Origin: Vandammella animalimorsus
GTDB taxonomy: Bacteria > Pseudomonadota > Gammaproteobacteria > Burkholderiales > Burkholderiaceae_C
Assembly: GCF_002285265.1 (NCBI RefSeq)
Contig: NZ_NSJB01000002.1
Location: forward strand, 1-64,000
Reading direction: 5' to 3'
DNA: 64,000 nucleotides
Made by a program: the position numbers and the translations under genes. The notes beneath the pieces are model-generated. The model saw nothing but the letters and a program-made list of their open reading frames with translations. It did not search any database and was not told where the DNA came from. Below are positions 47,637 to 55,714 of the stretch, one piece after another; within the stretch, counting starts at the first letter, position 1; every line of letters starts with the position of its first letter.

Positions 47637-48494
47637 CTACATGCGCCAGGCGCGCCACAGCAGCAGTGGCACGTCGCCGCGGCCGATGGTGGGGCGGTGG
47701 TAGTAATTGGCATAGCCGCCGGCTTCGATCTTTTCCAGAATGCGCAGGCCGCCCTGCACCATGGCGCGCAGCTCCCAGCCCGAGCGCCCGCTCAGGCGCT
47801 GCACCAGCGGCAGCCCTTGCTGCATGCACTCGCGCGCCCATTGCACCAGCGAGGCCATCAAGTCGGCCAGGGGCTGTGGCGGCTGCGGCTGCTGGCAGGC
47901 CTGCTTTTGCATGGGGCGCGAGACGCCGTAGGCGCTGGCATCGCGCTCGGGCACGTACCAGCGCCCGCGCTCGATGTCGCGGCCCAGGTCCTGCCAGAAG
48001 TTGATCAGCTGCAAGGCCGTGCAAATGGCATCGCTTTGCTGCTGGGCCGCAGCGCTGTCCACCCCGTACAGGCGCAGCAGCAGGCGGCCGATGGGGTTGG
48101 CCGAGCGCGCGCAGTAATCCAGCAGCTCGGCGCGGTCGGCGTAGCCCTGGCCCGTGGCGGTTTTCTTCACATCCTGCTCGAAGGCATCGAGCAGGGCATC
48201 GAAAGGCGCCAGGGGCAGATCGAACTGCGTGCGGGCGTGTTGCACGGCAGCGAAGATGGGCTGCCAATGCGGCGGCGGCACGATCTCGCCATGCAGGCAC
48301 AGCCGGTATTCGCGCAGCAGCTGCAGGCGCTCGGCCATGGGCAACTGCCCCTCATCGGCCAGGTCGTCGGCCGTGCGCGCGTAGTGGTAGATGGCCGCCA
48401 CCGGCGCGCGCAAATGGGCCGGGCACAGCCAGCTGGCCACCGGGAAGTTCTCATAGTGCCCCACGGGCTGAAAGGCAATGGGTTGTCGCTCCAT
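47637..48494 (-). CDS. hpnC: Squalene/phytoene-synthase-family protein HpnC
   Basis: A 285-residue prenyl synthase-fold protein with the two Asp-rich motifs YARTADDLADE (about residues 39-49) and NFWQDLGRDIERGRWYVP. HpnC acts with HpnD and HpnE to make squalene for hopanoids from two farnesyl diphosphates. N-terminal PVGHYENFPVASWLCPAHLR is the HpnC type. HpnD and HpnE are not in the window, although the short gap to the GST gene suggests they are elsewhere. Start is ATG 48494. Confidence 0.88.
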   Translation of the reverse strand: MERQPIAFQPVGHYENFPVASWLCPAHLRAPVAAIYHYARTADDLADEGQLPMAERLQLLREYRLCLHGEIVPPPHWQPIFAAVQHARTQFDLPLAPFDALLDAFEQDVKKTATGQGYADRAELLDYCARSANPIGRLLLRLYGVDSAAAQQQSDAICTALQLINFWQDLGRDIERGRWYVPERDASAYGVSRPMQKQACQQPQPPQPLADLMASLVQWARECMQQGLPLVQRLSGRSGWELRAMVQGGLRILEKIEAGGYANYYHRPTIGRGDVPLLLWRAWRM

Positions 48495-48604
48495 AGCGCC
48501 GTATTATTCGCCAGCCAAGCCATGGCCTGCGGCAATGCGCAAGACAGCCCGCCACCCATCGCCAGATCCCTTTTCTCCTGGGCCCGGCGGCCACAATCAA
48601 ATTG

Positions 48605-48623
48605 AATACGAATAATTCTTATA
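48605..48623. promoter_or_regulatory. Putative Fur box before the DUF3649-PepSY-DUF3325 operon
   Basis: AATACGAATAATTCTTATA matches the proteobacterial Fur-box form AATGAGAATAATTCTCATT at 15 of 19 positions by my alignment. It lies 50 bp before the DUF3649 ATG, between divergent genes. Iron repression of the operon is expected. Confidence 0.6.
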
Positions 48624-48672
48624 TGATTGCGCGCTTTGTTTTTCAGCCTTCGTTCGCGGCCCATTGCGCCCC

Positions 48673-49023
48673 ATGCCTCAGCCCAGCCCACTCACCCCCG
48701 CCGCCGCCCGCCCTGCCCCAGGCGGTGCGCCACGCCGCTACCGCCTGGCCGTGCTGTCGCGCACGGTGGCGGCCGTGGGCCTGGGCTATGCCTTGTCGGC
48801 CTGCGCCGCCTCGCTCCTGGCGCTGCTGCTGCACTGGGCCGGCATGCCCCGGGTCGATGCCGTGCTGCTCTCGAACATGCTGGCTTTCGTGCTGTATGCC
48901 ACGGCCCTGCTGTGGTCGTTCGCCTGCGCCAGCGCCTGGCGCACCTGGTGCGGGCTGGGCGCGCCGGCGCTGGCATCGGCACTGGCGCTGTGGGCCGTGC
49001 AAGGCCTGCGCGGCGGCGCATGA
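48673..49023 (+). CDS. DUF3649 iron-uptake membrane protein
   Basis: A 116-residue membrane protein with three hydrophobic helices (AAVGLGYALSACAASLLALLL; VLLSNMLAFVLYATALLW; a last helix before a short tail). DUF3649 proteins are small companions of PepSY-type membrane proteins in iron/siderophore loci of proteobacteria. ATG 48673 is preferred over an upstream ATT. Its stop overlaps the ATG of the PepSY gene (ATGA). Fur-box-regulated by position. Confidence 0.8.
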   Translation: MPQPSPLTPAAARPAPGGAPRRYRLAVLSRTVAAVGLGYALSACAASLLALLLHWAGMPRVDAVLLSNMLAFVLYATALLWSFACASAWRTWCGLGAPALASALALWAVQGLRGGA

Positions 49024-50777
49024 GGGCCGACGGCAAGCCCGAGGGGCTGCGCCAGGCCATGGCCTGGCTGCACACCTGGAGCGGCCTGCTGCTGGGCTGG
49101 CTGCTGTTTGCCATCTTCTTCACCGGCACGCTGAGCTATCTGCGCAGCGAGATCGACGATTGGATGCGCCCCGAGCTGCACCGCTCCTCGCCCGCCACGC
49201 CCGCCGCGCAGGTGGCCGGGCAGGCCTTGCAGACCCTGGCGCAGCTGGCGCCCCAGGCCAGCAGCTGGAGCATTGCGCTGCCCGGCGCGCGGCAGACGGC
49301 CGTGACCATCCAGTGGCGCGATGCCGCGTCTGGCCCTGGCCAGGGCCGCGCCGGGCTGCACACGCGCCAGCTCGATGCGGCCAGCGGCGCGCCCATCACG
49401 GCGCGCCAGACGCGCGGCGGCAATTTCCTCTACCGCTTCCATTTCGAGCTCTACGGCCTGCCGCGCAGCTGGGCGCGCTGGCCGGCGGGCATTGCTGCCA
49501 TGGCCATGCTCGTGGCCATCGTCAGCGGCGTCATCACGCACAAGAAGATCTTCAGTGATTTCTTCACCTTCCGGCCCGGCAAGGGCCAGCGCTCCTGGCT
49601 GGATGCGCACAATGCCACAGCCGTGCTGGCCCTGCCCTTTCACTTCATGATCGCCTTGAGCGGGCTGCTGTTGCTGATGAACCTGCTCATGCCCTGGCCG
49701 CAGCAAGCCGTCTACCAGGGCGACAGCCGCGCCTACTTCGCCGACCTGATCGGCACAGCCGCAGCCCGCGGCCCAGGGCGCGGCATGGGCGGTGCGGGCA
49801 GCGCCAGCAGCGACACAGCCAACGCAGCAGCAGAGCCGCAGCAGGCCGCCGCTGCGCACGCAGCGGCGCTGCCCGCCATGCTGGCGCAGGCGCAGGCGCA
49901 ATGGCCGGTGCACGGCGTGGGGCGCATCACCATCAGCGCGCCGCGCTCGGCCGATGCCGTGGTGGAGCTGCGCGAAGGCGGCGGCCAGCACCTGAGCGAT
50001 CAGGGCAGCGCGCGGGTGCTGCGCTTCAGCGCCGCCAGCGGCGCGGCGCTGCAAAGCCCGCCGGCGGCTGCGCCCAGCTGGGTGCGCGCCAGCTACAACA
50101 TCCTCGTCGCGCCCCACATGGGCCGCTTTGCCGAGCCGGCCGTGCGCTGGCTGCTGCTGCTGTCGGGGCTGATGGGCTGCTTCATGATCGGCAGCGGCCT
50201 GGTGCTGTGGGTGGTCAAGCGACTGCCGCAGCGCGCCAAGCTGGGCCGCACGCCATGGGGGCATCGGCTGGTCGAGGCTCTCAACGTCGGCGCCATCGCC
50301 GGCCTGCTGCTGGCCACGGCCAGCTACTGGTGGCTCAACCGCCTGCTGCCTGCGCACTGGGCCGATCGCGCGCTGTGGGAAATCCGCGGCTTTCTGCTGG
50401 TCTGGCTGCTGTGCGCACTGCACGCGGGGCTGCGCCAGCACCGCCGCGCCTGGCTGGAGCAAATGGCCGCCGCCACCGTGCTGCTGGGCCTGTTGCCCGT
50501 GCTCAACGCCCTGAGCGGCGGCGCGGCGCTGTGGAGCGCCTGGGCCAGCGGGCAGTGGGGCCTGGTCGGCTTCGAAGTCTTCGCTCTGCTGCTGGCCGGC
50601 TGCTGCGGCAGCATCTGGTTCTGGCTGGGCCGCCGCCAGGCGAGCGCCAAACAGCCGGCCCGGCACAAGAAGCCAGACGCCGGCGCGGCGCGGGCTGTGG
50701 CCGGATCTGGCGGAACTGTCGGAACTGGAGGCCCTGCCGCCGAGCCGGCCCTGGCGCTGCAGGAGCCCGCGCCATGA
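49020..50777 (+). CDS. PepSY-associated transmembrane protein (iron-regulated, probable ferric reductase-like)
   Basis: A 585-residue inner-membrane protein with four or more hydrophobic helices: AWLHTWSGLLLGWLLFAIFF, then IAAMAMLVAIVSGVITHKKI, LALPFHFMIALSGLLLLMNLL and a group before the C terminus. Conserved His residues (LHTW, THKK, PFHF, APHM) could bind haem. Members often lie near TonB receptors and help release iron from siderophores, but the function is not settled. A large periplasmic loop (about 235-360) is Ala/Gly-rich. It overlaps both neighbouring genes by 4 bp. Confidence 0.85.
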   Translation: MRADGKPEGLRQAMAWLHTWSGLLLGWLLFAIFFTGTLSYLRSEIDDWMRPELHRSSPATPAAQVAGQALQTLAQLAPQASSWSIALPGARQTAVTIQWRDAASGPGQGRAGLHTRQLDAASGAPITARQTRGGNFLYRFHFELYGLPRSWARWPAGIAAMAMLVAIVSGVITHKKIFSDFFTFRPGKGQRSWLDAHNATAVLALPFHFMIALSGLLLLMNLLMPWPQQAVYQGDSRAYFADLIGTAAARGPGRGMGGAGSASSDTANAAAEPQQAAAAHAAALPAMLAQAQAQWPVHGVGRITISAPRSADAVVELREGGGQHLSDQGSARVLRFSAASGAALQSPPAAAPSWVRASYNILVAPHMGRFAEPAVRWLLLLSGLMGCFMIGSGLVLWVVKRLPQRAKLGRTPWGHRLVEALNVGAIAGLLLATASYWWLNRLLPAHWADRALWEIRGFLLVWLLCALHAGLRQHRRAWLEQMAAATVLLGLLPVLNALSGGAALWSAWASGQWGLVGFEVFALLLAGCCGSIWFWLGRRQASAKQPARHKKPDAGAARAVAGSGGTVGTGGPAAEPALALQEPAP

Positions 50778-51121
50778 GCCTGTGGCATACGCTGCTGCTA
50801 GCGCTGGCGCTGGCCTTCAGCGGCTTGGCGCTGCTGGCCGCGACCATGGAGCGCCACCGGGCCGACTTCGCCCCCCTGCCCGCCCAGCCCCCGTGGCAGG
50901 CCGCGCTGCGCTGCGCCGGCTGCGGCCTGCTGGCCCTGGCGCTGGGCGCGGCCCTGCAGCGCTGGCCACCGGCGCTGGCCGTGCTGGCCTGGCTGCAACT
51001 GCTGAGCCTGGCCGCGCTGGCCCTGGGCCTGTTGCTGTGCTACCGGCCCCGGCGCGCCAGGCAAGGGCTTGCTGGCGGCCTGGCCGCATGCGGCGCACTG
51101 GGGCTGCTGCAGCTCTTTTGA
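50774..51121 (+). CDS. DUF3325 membrane protein
   Basis: A 115-residue protein with three predicted hydrophobic helices (LLLALALAFSGLALLAATME; AALRCAGCGLLALALGAALQ; AVLAWLQLLSLAALALGLLL). It is the third member of the iron-uptake triad and overlaps the PepSY stop by 4 bp. Function unknown. After it, 51122-51363 contains no recognised gene. Confidence 0.82.
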   Translation: MSLWHTLLLALALAFSGLALLAATMERHRADFAPLPAQPPWQAALRCAGCGLLALALGAALQRWPPALAVLAWLQLLSLAALALGLLLCYRPRRARQGLAGGLAACGALGLLQLF

Positions 51122-51363
51122 GCAACAGGGGTTGTTGAGATTGGGTTTGCGAAGCGGTTTTTCGAGGCCACAGCCGCAGCTGCAAGGCCAAAAATGCGCG
51201 CAAGGCCTGGACGGCTTGCAAGCATTCTCAACGCAGCTGCTACGGCAGTTTTGACCGAAAACACCGCCGCAATGCTCCATCTCAACGGCCCCGAAATGAC
51301 CCCGAAATGGCTCCGAGCGTGGCTGCCCTCTAAATCCTCCGCTGCGTGCAAACCCTTTGTGGC

Positions 51364-52998
51364 TCAGCGCGCCTTGCCGCCGGCGGGCTGCACCGTCGTC
51401 CATTGCGGCATGGGCACGTCGTTGGCGCGGTAGATGGTCTGCACGTTCTTGCGCATGGCCCAGGGGCGGATCTGGTGGTGCAGCGGCAGGTAGTAGTACT
51501 CGTCCTTGACGATTTGCAGCGCCTGGTTCAGTTGCGCATCGCGCTTGGCCTCATCGGTTTCCGTGCGCGCTGCGGCGATCACCGCATCGAGCTTGGCGTC
51601 CGACAGGCGGCCCATGTTGAAGTTGCCGGCGCTGCCGCCCTCGCGCGTGTGCGCCAGCGAGTCCAGCGTGTACAGCGCATCGAAGGTGGCCACGCCCCAG
51701 CCGTACAGATAGACGCTGGCATCGTGGCTGGCGACTTTCTTCGAGTAGGTGGCCATGGGCATGGTGCGCAGCTGCGTCTTGATGCCGATGCGCGCCCACA
51801 TGGCGGTGACGGCCTGGCAGATGGCCTCGTCATTGATGTAGCGGTCGTTGGGGCAGTCCAGCTCCAGCGAGAAGCCCTCGGGGTAGCCCGCCTCGGCCAG
51901 CAGCTTGCGCGCGGCCTGCGGGTCGTAGGCGCTGGCGCGCTGCTCCAGCTGCTGCGACCAGCCGTGCACCATGGGCGCCACCATGGCCCCGGTGGGCACG
52001 GACAGGCCGCGCATGATGCGCTTGTGGATGGCATCGATGTCGATGGCCTGGTAGAGCGCCTGGCGCACGCGCCGATCCTTGAGCGGGTTGCGGTCCTTGA
52101 CACTGCCGTAGAGCAGCTCATCGCGATGCAAATCCAGGCCGAAGAAAATCGTGCGGTACTCGGCCCCCTCCAGGATGCGGATGTCGGCATTGGCCGCCAG
52201 GCGCTGCAAGTCCTGCGGCGGCGGGTCGTTGATGAAGTCCACCTGATTGCTCAGCAGCGCGGCCGTGCGCGTGGCCGCCGAGGCAATGGGCGTGAACACC
52301 ACTTCAGTCACATTGCCCTCGGGCCGGTCCCACCACTGCTCGTTGCGCGTCAGGCGCGTGCGCGTATCGGGCTGCCAGCTCTGCAGCACGAACGGCCCGG
52401 TGCCGTTGGCGTGGCGCGCGGCGTGGTTTTCCTTCTTGGCGGCAAAGTCCTGCGAGAGCACCGAGTTGTGCTCCTCCGCCCAGGCCTTGTTCATGATGCG
52501 CGCGCCGATCAGCTCGCGCAGCAGCAAGGGGCTGGGGCCCTTGAGATCGAGCTGCACCGTCATGCCGTCGATCTTCTCGACCTTAGCGATGCTGCGCACG
52601 TAGGCGCCCATGTTCGAGGGCGGCGTCATTGCGCGCTGCAGCGAGAACACCACGTCGTCGGCCGTCAGCGGCGCGCCATTGTGAAAGCGCACCCCTTCGC
52701 GCAGTTTGAACTGCACCTGCGTGGGGCTGAGAAACGTCCAGCTGCTGGCCAGCGCCGGCTCGATGCGGAACTCCTTGTCATAGCGCGTCAAACCCTCATA
52801 CACCAGCTGCACGAAGGTGTTGGTCATCAGGTGGTTCTGTGCGTGGGGGTCAAAGGTCAGAATGTCATTGGCCGCCGCCCAGCGCAAAGTCTCGGCCTGC
52901 GCCGCGCCGGCAGCGCCACAGGCCAGCGCCAGGCCCAGGGCCGCAGCGCCCAGCGGTGTTTTCCAAGGCATGGCCAGGGGCCGGGGGGATTGGTTCAT
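51364..52998 (-). CDS. Peptide-type ABC transporter substrate-binding protein
   Basis: A 544-residue periplasmic binding protein of the SBP_bac_5 (DppA/OppA) family with signal peptide (AALGLALACGAAGAAQA). Family features include VYEGLTRYDKEF, LREGVRFHNGAPLTADDVVFSLQR, GTGPFVLQSW and PLKDRRVRQALYQAIDIDAI. Substrate may be peptide, opine or nickel-type ligands. No permease or ATPase genes are adjacent. The gap up to the macrodomain gene (52999-53279) is 281 bp with no recognised gene. Confidence 0.9.
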   Translation of the reverse strand: MNQSPRPLAMPWKTPLGAAALGLALACGAAGAAQAETLRWAAANDILTFDPHAQNHLMTNTFVQLVYEGLTRYDKEFRIEPALASSWTFLSPTQVQFKLREGVRFHNGAPLTADDVVFSLQRAMTPPSNMGAYVRSIAKVEKIDGMTVQLDLKGPSPLLLRELIGARIMNKAWAEEHNSVLSQDFAAKKENHAARHANGTGPFVLQSWQPDTRTRLTRNEQWWDRPEGNVTEVVFTPIASAATRTAALLSNQVDFINDPPPQDLQRLAANADIRILEGAEYRTIFFGLDLHRDELLYGSVKDRNPLKDRRVRQALYQAIDIDAIHKRIMRGLSVPTGAMVAPMVHGWSQQLEQRASAYDPQAARKLLAEAGYPEGFSLELDCPNDRYINDEAICQAVTAMWARIGIKTQLRTMPMATYSKKVASHDASVYLYGWGVATFDALYTLDSLAHTREGGSAGNFNMGRLSDAKLDAVIAAARTETDEAKRDAQLNQALQIVKDEYYYLPLHHQIRPWAMRKNVQTIYRANDVPMPQWTTVQPAGGKAR

Positions 52999-53279
52999 GG
53001 TCTCGTCCTTTCACGGTGTTCCGGGCGCGGCGCGCACAGGCCGCGCCACGCATGGCGGCGCATTGTCGCACTGGCGCCCAGAGCCTGCTGCGCACGGCGC
53101 CAGGCCAGGCCAAGACAGCCCAGTAAAACACCCAACAACCCCCGTGGCCGCGCCGGGGCGCTGCTATATTCGGACGCGGTCGGACAAGCCCGCTTTGCAC
53201 GCATCTCAAGCGCTGGATTTCAACCGCTTGGGCCGCGCGCGGGCCACCCTGCGAGATCCGCAACAACGCAACAAGGAGA

Positions 53280-53789
53280 ATGCAATTGATCAAGGAAGTC
53301 ACTGGCGACATTTTGCTGAGCAAGGCCGAACTGCTGGCCCATGGCATCTCGGCGCAAGACCCGTTCGACAGCGGCCTGGCACTGGCGCTGCGTGAGCGCT
53401 GGCCCTCGCTGGTCAAGGACTACCGCCACCACACCCACTCGCACGCCATCGAGGCCGGCCAGATCTGGCCCTGGGTGGGCGTGCAGGAAGAAGGCGGCGT
53501 GCGCCGCATCGTCAACCTGGTGACGCAAAACACCATGGGCCAGGGCCCCAGCGCCAAGCCCGGCAAGGCCACGGTCGAGAACGTGCGCCACGCACTGCAG
53601 AACCTGGCCAAGTACGTCAAGCAGGAAAACATCCGCAGCCTGGCCCTGCCGCGCCTGGCCACCGGCGTGGGCGGCCTGGAGTGGGAAGACGTCAAGCCGC
53701 TGGTGCAGCAGTACCTGGGCGAGCTGGACATCCCGGTCGTGGTCTATACCACCTACCACAAGGGCGAGCAGGCCGACGAAGGTCTGTGA
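53280..53789 (+). CDS. Stand-alone macrodomain protein, TARG1/DarG-like
   Basis: A 169-residue macrodomain. It begins KEVTGDILLSKAELLAHGIS and continues FDSGLALALRERWPSLVKDYR, then VENVRHALQNLAKYVKQ and LPRLATGVGGLEWEDVKPLV. These blocks line up with human TARG1 and bacterial DarG better than with YmdB-type macrodomains. Such proteins remove ADP-ribose from proteins or DNA. By hand alignment the TARG1 catalytic Asp (in GLDRLQW) is Gly here, while a Lys in SAKPGKATVENV may correspond to its catalytic Lys. No DarT-like transferase is nearby. An AAGGAGA site precedes ATG 53280. Confidence 0.8.
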   Translation: MQLIKEVTGDILLSKAELLAHGISAQDPFDSGLALALRERWPSLVKDYRHHTHSHAIEAGQIWPWVGVQEEGGVRRIVNLVTQNTMGQGPSAKPGKATVENVRHALQNLAKYVKQENIRSLALPRLATGVGGLEWEDVKPLVQQYLGELDIPVVVYTTYHKGEQADEGL

Positions 53790-53834
53790 GCATCTGCCCG
53801 GGCCATGCAACCTGGCCCGGGCGCTGCAAAGAAC

Positions 53835-53867
53835 AAAACGCCACCGCTGCAGCGGTGGCGTTTTTTT
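53835..53867. terminator. Bidirectional terminator between macrodomain gene and fghA
   Basis: AAAACGCCACCGCT pairs with AGCGGTGGCGTTTT around a GC loop (53835-53864), with a 7-T run on the plus strand and T's on the minus strand, serving the two convergent genes. Confidence 0.92.
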
Positions 53868-53938
53868 GCGCCTGCGCGCCAGCGCCAGGCAAGGCGCGAT
53901 GCGCAGCGCCAAGCCAGTGAACGCGGGCTTTGAGGGAC

Positions 53939-54778
53939 TCAGGCCGCCTTCAGCGCCTTGGCGTGGTGCGCGAAGTGATCGCCGATGAAGCTGGCGATGA
54001 AGTAATAGCTGTGGTCGTAGCCCGGCTGCATGCGCAGCGTCAGCGGGTGGCCCGCTTGCGCGCAGGCTGCCTGCAACAGCTCGGGCCGCAGTTGCCCGGC
54101 CAGAAACTCGTCGGCATCGCCCTGATCGACCAGCAGCGGCAGGCGCTCTTGCAACGCCGTGCCCACCAGCGCCACCGCATCGTGCTGCCGCCATGCGGCC
54201 TCATCATCGCCCAGATAGGCGCGCAAGGCCTTCTGCCCCCAGGGCACCTGGCTGGGCGCAACGATGGGGCTGAAGGCGCTCACGCTCTGGTAGCGGCCCG
54301 GATGGCGCAGCGCCAGCGTCAGCGCGCCATGCCCGCCCATGCTGTGGCCGCTGATGGCGCGCGCGCCGCTGGCCGGAAAATGCTGCTCGATCAGCGCGGG
54401 CAGCTCCTGCACCACATAGTCTTCCATGCGGAAATGCGCCGCCCAGGGCGCTTGCGTGGCGTTGACGTAAAAGCCCGCGCCCTGGCCCAGGTCGTAGCCC
54501 TCATCATTGGCCACCCCTTCGCCACGCGGCGAGGTATCGGGCGCCACCACGATCAGCCCATGCTGCGCCGCCCACTGCTGCGCCCCGGCCTTGGTGATGA
54601 AGTTCTGCTCCGTGCAGGTCAGGCCCGAGAGCCAGTACAGCACCGGGCACTTCTGCCCCGCCAGCGCCTGGGGCGGCACGTAGATGCCGAACTTCATCGG
54701 CGTGCCAGTGCTGGTGGCGTCGTGTTGCCAGACCTCCTGGCGGCCGCCAAAGCTGGCGTGGTGTTCGGTGCGTTGCAT
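53939..54778 (-). CDS. fghA: S-formylglutathione hydrolase
   Basis: Hydrolyses S-formylglutathione to formate and glutathione, the second step of glutathione-dependent formaldehyde oxidation. The 279-residue alpha/beta hydrolase has PVLYWLSGLTCTEQNFITKAG, the nucleophile elbow GHSMGGHGAL, the acid in LLVDQGDADEFL and catalytic His in PGYDHSYYFIA. ATG 54778 has GGAGGAAAAAACC upstream. It is separated from frmA by vapBC and a desulfurase-like gene, on the same strand; the formate it makes can feed FdnGHI. Confidence 0.95.
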   Translation of the reverse strand: MQRTEHHASFGGRQEVWQHDATSTGTPMKFGIYVPPQALAGQKCPVLYWLSGLTCTEQNFITKAGAQQWAAQHGLIVVAPDTSPRGEGVANDEGYDLGQGAGFYVNATQAPWAAHFRMEDYVVQELPALIEQHFPASGARAISGHSMGGHGALTLALRHPGRYQSVSAFSPIVAPSQVPWGQKALRAYLGDDEAAWRQHDAVALVGTALQERLPLLVDQGDADEFLAGQLRPELLQAACAQAGHPLTLRMQPGYDHSYYFIASFIGDHFAHHAKALKAA

Positions 54779-54796
54779 GGTTTTTTCCTCCAATGC

Positions 54797-55201
54797 TCAA
54801 ACGGCCGCCAAGCGCAAAGGCACGTGCTTTGCGGCATATGAAAAATCGCGGTCCGTGGTCAATAGCAGCAGATCATGTTCGATGCACAGTTGCGCCAGCA
54901 GGGCATCGATCGTGCCCAGTTGCACGCCCGCCCTGCGGCAGGTGTTGCGCAACTGCGCGGCGGCGACATGGGTTTCGACAGAAGGCACAAGCAGGCGCAG
55001 CGCCTGAAATCGCTCGATGATTTGGGCTTGGTCTTTCGCCCCCGAGAAACCCTGCAAAAGCTCCTGCAAAATGATGGCGGCCATGCAAATGGTTTCTCCG
55101 CCGGTCAGCGCTTTTCTCAGGAAATCGACTTCGGGAGCAGCCACCTCTTGATTGCGGCGCAAGGCCAGAGACCAGACACTTGTGTCAACCAGCAGATTCA
55201 T
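54797..55201 (-). CDS. vapC: VapC-type PIN-domain toxin
   Basis: A 134-residue PIN RNase: MNLLVDTSVWSLALRRN (Asp6), ICMAAIILQELLQGF (Glu), GTIDALLAQLCIEHDLLLLTTDRDF (Asp cluster). Start overlaps the antitoxin stop by 4 bp (ATGA). Motifs are intact. It lies 18 bp before fghA on the same strand, so the toxin-antitoxin operon may read into fghA. Confidence 0.93.
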   Translation of the reverse strand: MNLLVDTSVWSLALRRNQEVAAPEVDFLRKALTGGETICMAAIILQELLQGFSGAKDQAQIIERFQALRLLVPSVETHVAAAQLRNTCRRAGVQLGTIDALLAQLCIEHDLLLLTTDRDFSYAAKHVPLRLAAV

Positions 55202-55404
55202 TTTTCATGCCGGCTTCGCTCTGCCTTGTAGCTGTAACCGTCGTCCCATTGCAGCTGGCCGAAAAGCTCGGTGATTTTCTGTTGCTCCCTGCGGGCAATG
55301 AACTCCTTCAGCGCAAGCGTCACCGCCGCCTTCTTCGTGGTTTCGCCACTGAGCAAAAGCGCACGCTCAATCAGGGATGGGTCAAGAGCCAGATTGGTCG
55401 CCAT
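55198..55404 (-). CDS. vapB: VapB-type antitoxin
   Basis: A 68-residue protein, MATNLALDPSLIERALLLSG then ETTKKAAVTLALKEFIARRE and ELFGQLQWDDGYSYKAERSR, matching VapB antitoxins (ribbon-helix-helix plus the WDDGY toxin-binding region). A GGAGG site precedes; ATG 55404 is chosen because the ATG at 55407 is only one base from it. The gene was not obvious as a separate ORF because its open frame runs on upstream. Confidence 0.9.
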   Translation of the reverse strand: MATNLALDPSLIERALLLSGETTKKAAVTLALKEFIARREQQKITELFGQLQWDDGYSYKAERSRHEK

Positions 55405-55618
55405 CATGCCTCCACACATCGTTCTGCACACTGGCAGGTAGGTTTGCAAATTCGCCGGCTGGGTTGAGGATCGCTGCCCAGCGCTTCGCAATGAATGTGC
55501 TGCGCCAGCCCACCCTGCAAGCAACGGCGACGAAGCACCTTCCATGGGCAAAGTCGCATGAATGGTAAGCCATTCAAGGCAAGCATGGCGGGGCCGGTTT
55601 GACGACCACGGCACGAGA

Positions 55619-55714
55619 AGCAAATTCGTCGCGCTGGCCCAGGCGCTGGGCTGCCCGCAGCTCACCCAGCGCAGGCAGGCACTGCGGGCGTTTTTGCATA
55701 CGGCGCGCGTGGCG
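55619..55714 (+). pseudogene. C-terminal fragment of a vapC toxin gene
   Basis: In the 55405-55714 gap, plus-strand translation gives SKFVALAQALGCPQLTQRRQ and LRAFLHTARVAL, closely matching the C-terminal end of the VapC at 445-849 (CEFVALAQALGCPLMTQDKQ, VLRAFPGV). No start codon or upstream PIN half is present, so it is the remnant of a lost toxin gene, running into the 3' end of the desulfurase-like gene. The rest of the gap shows only a small palindrome (GAATGG/CCATTC near 55559). Confidence 0.7.

Noticed and set aside
51122-51363. Possible small gene in the gap after DUF3325
   Set aside because: Short frames on both strands lack ribosome-binding sites and any recognisable motif.
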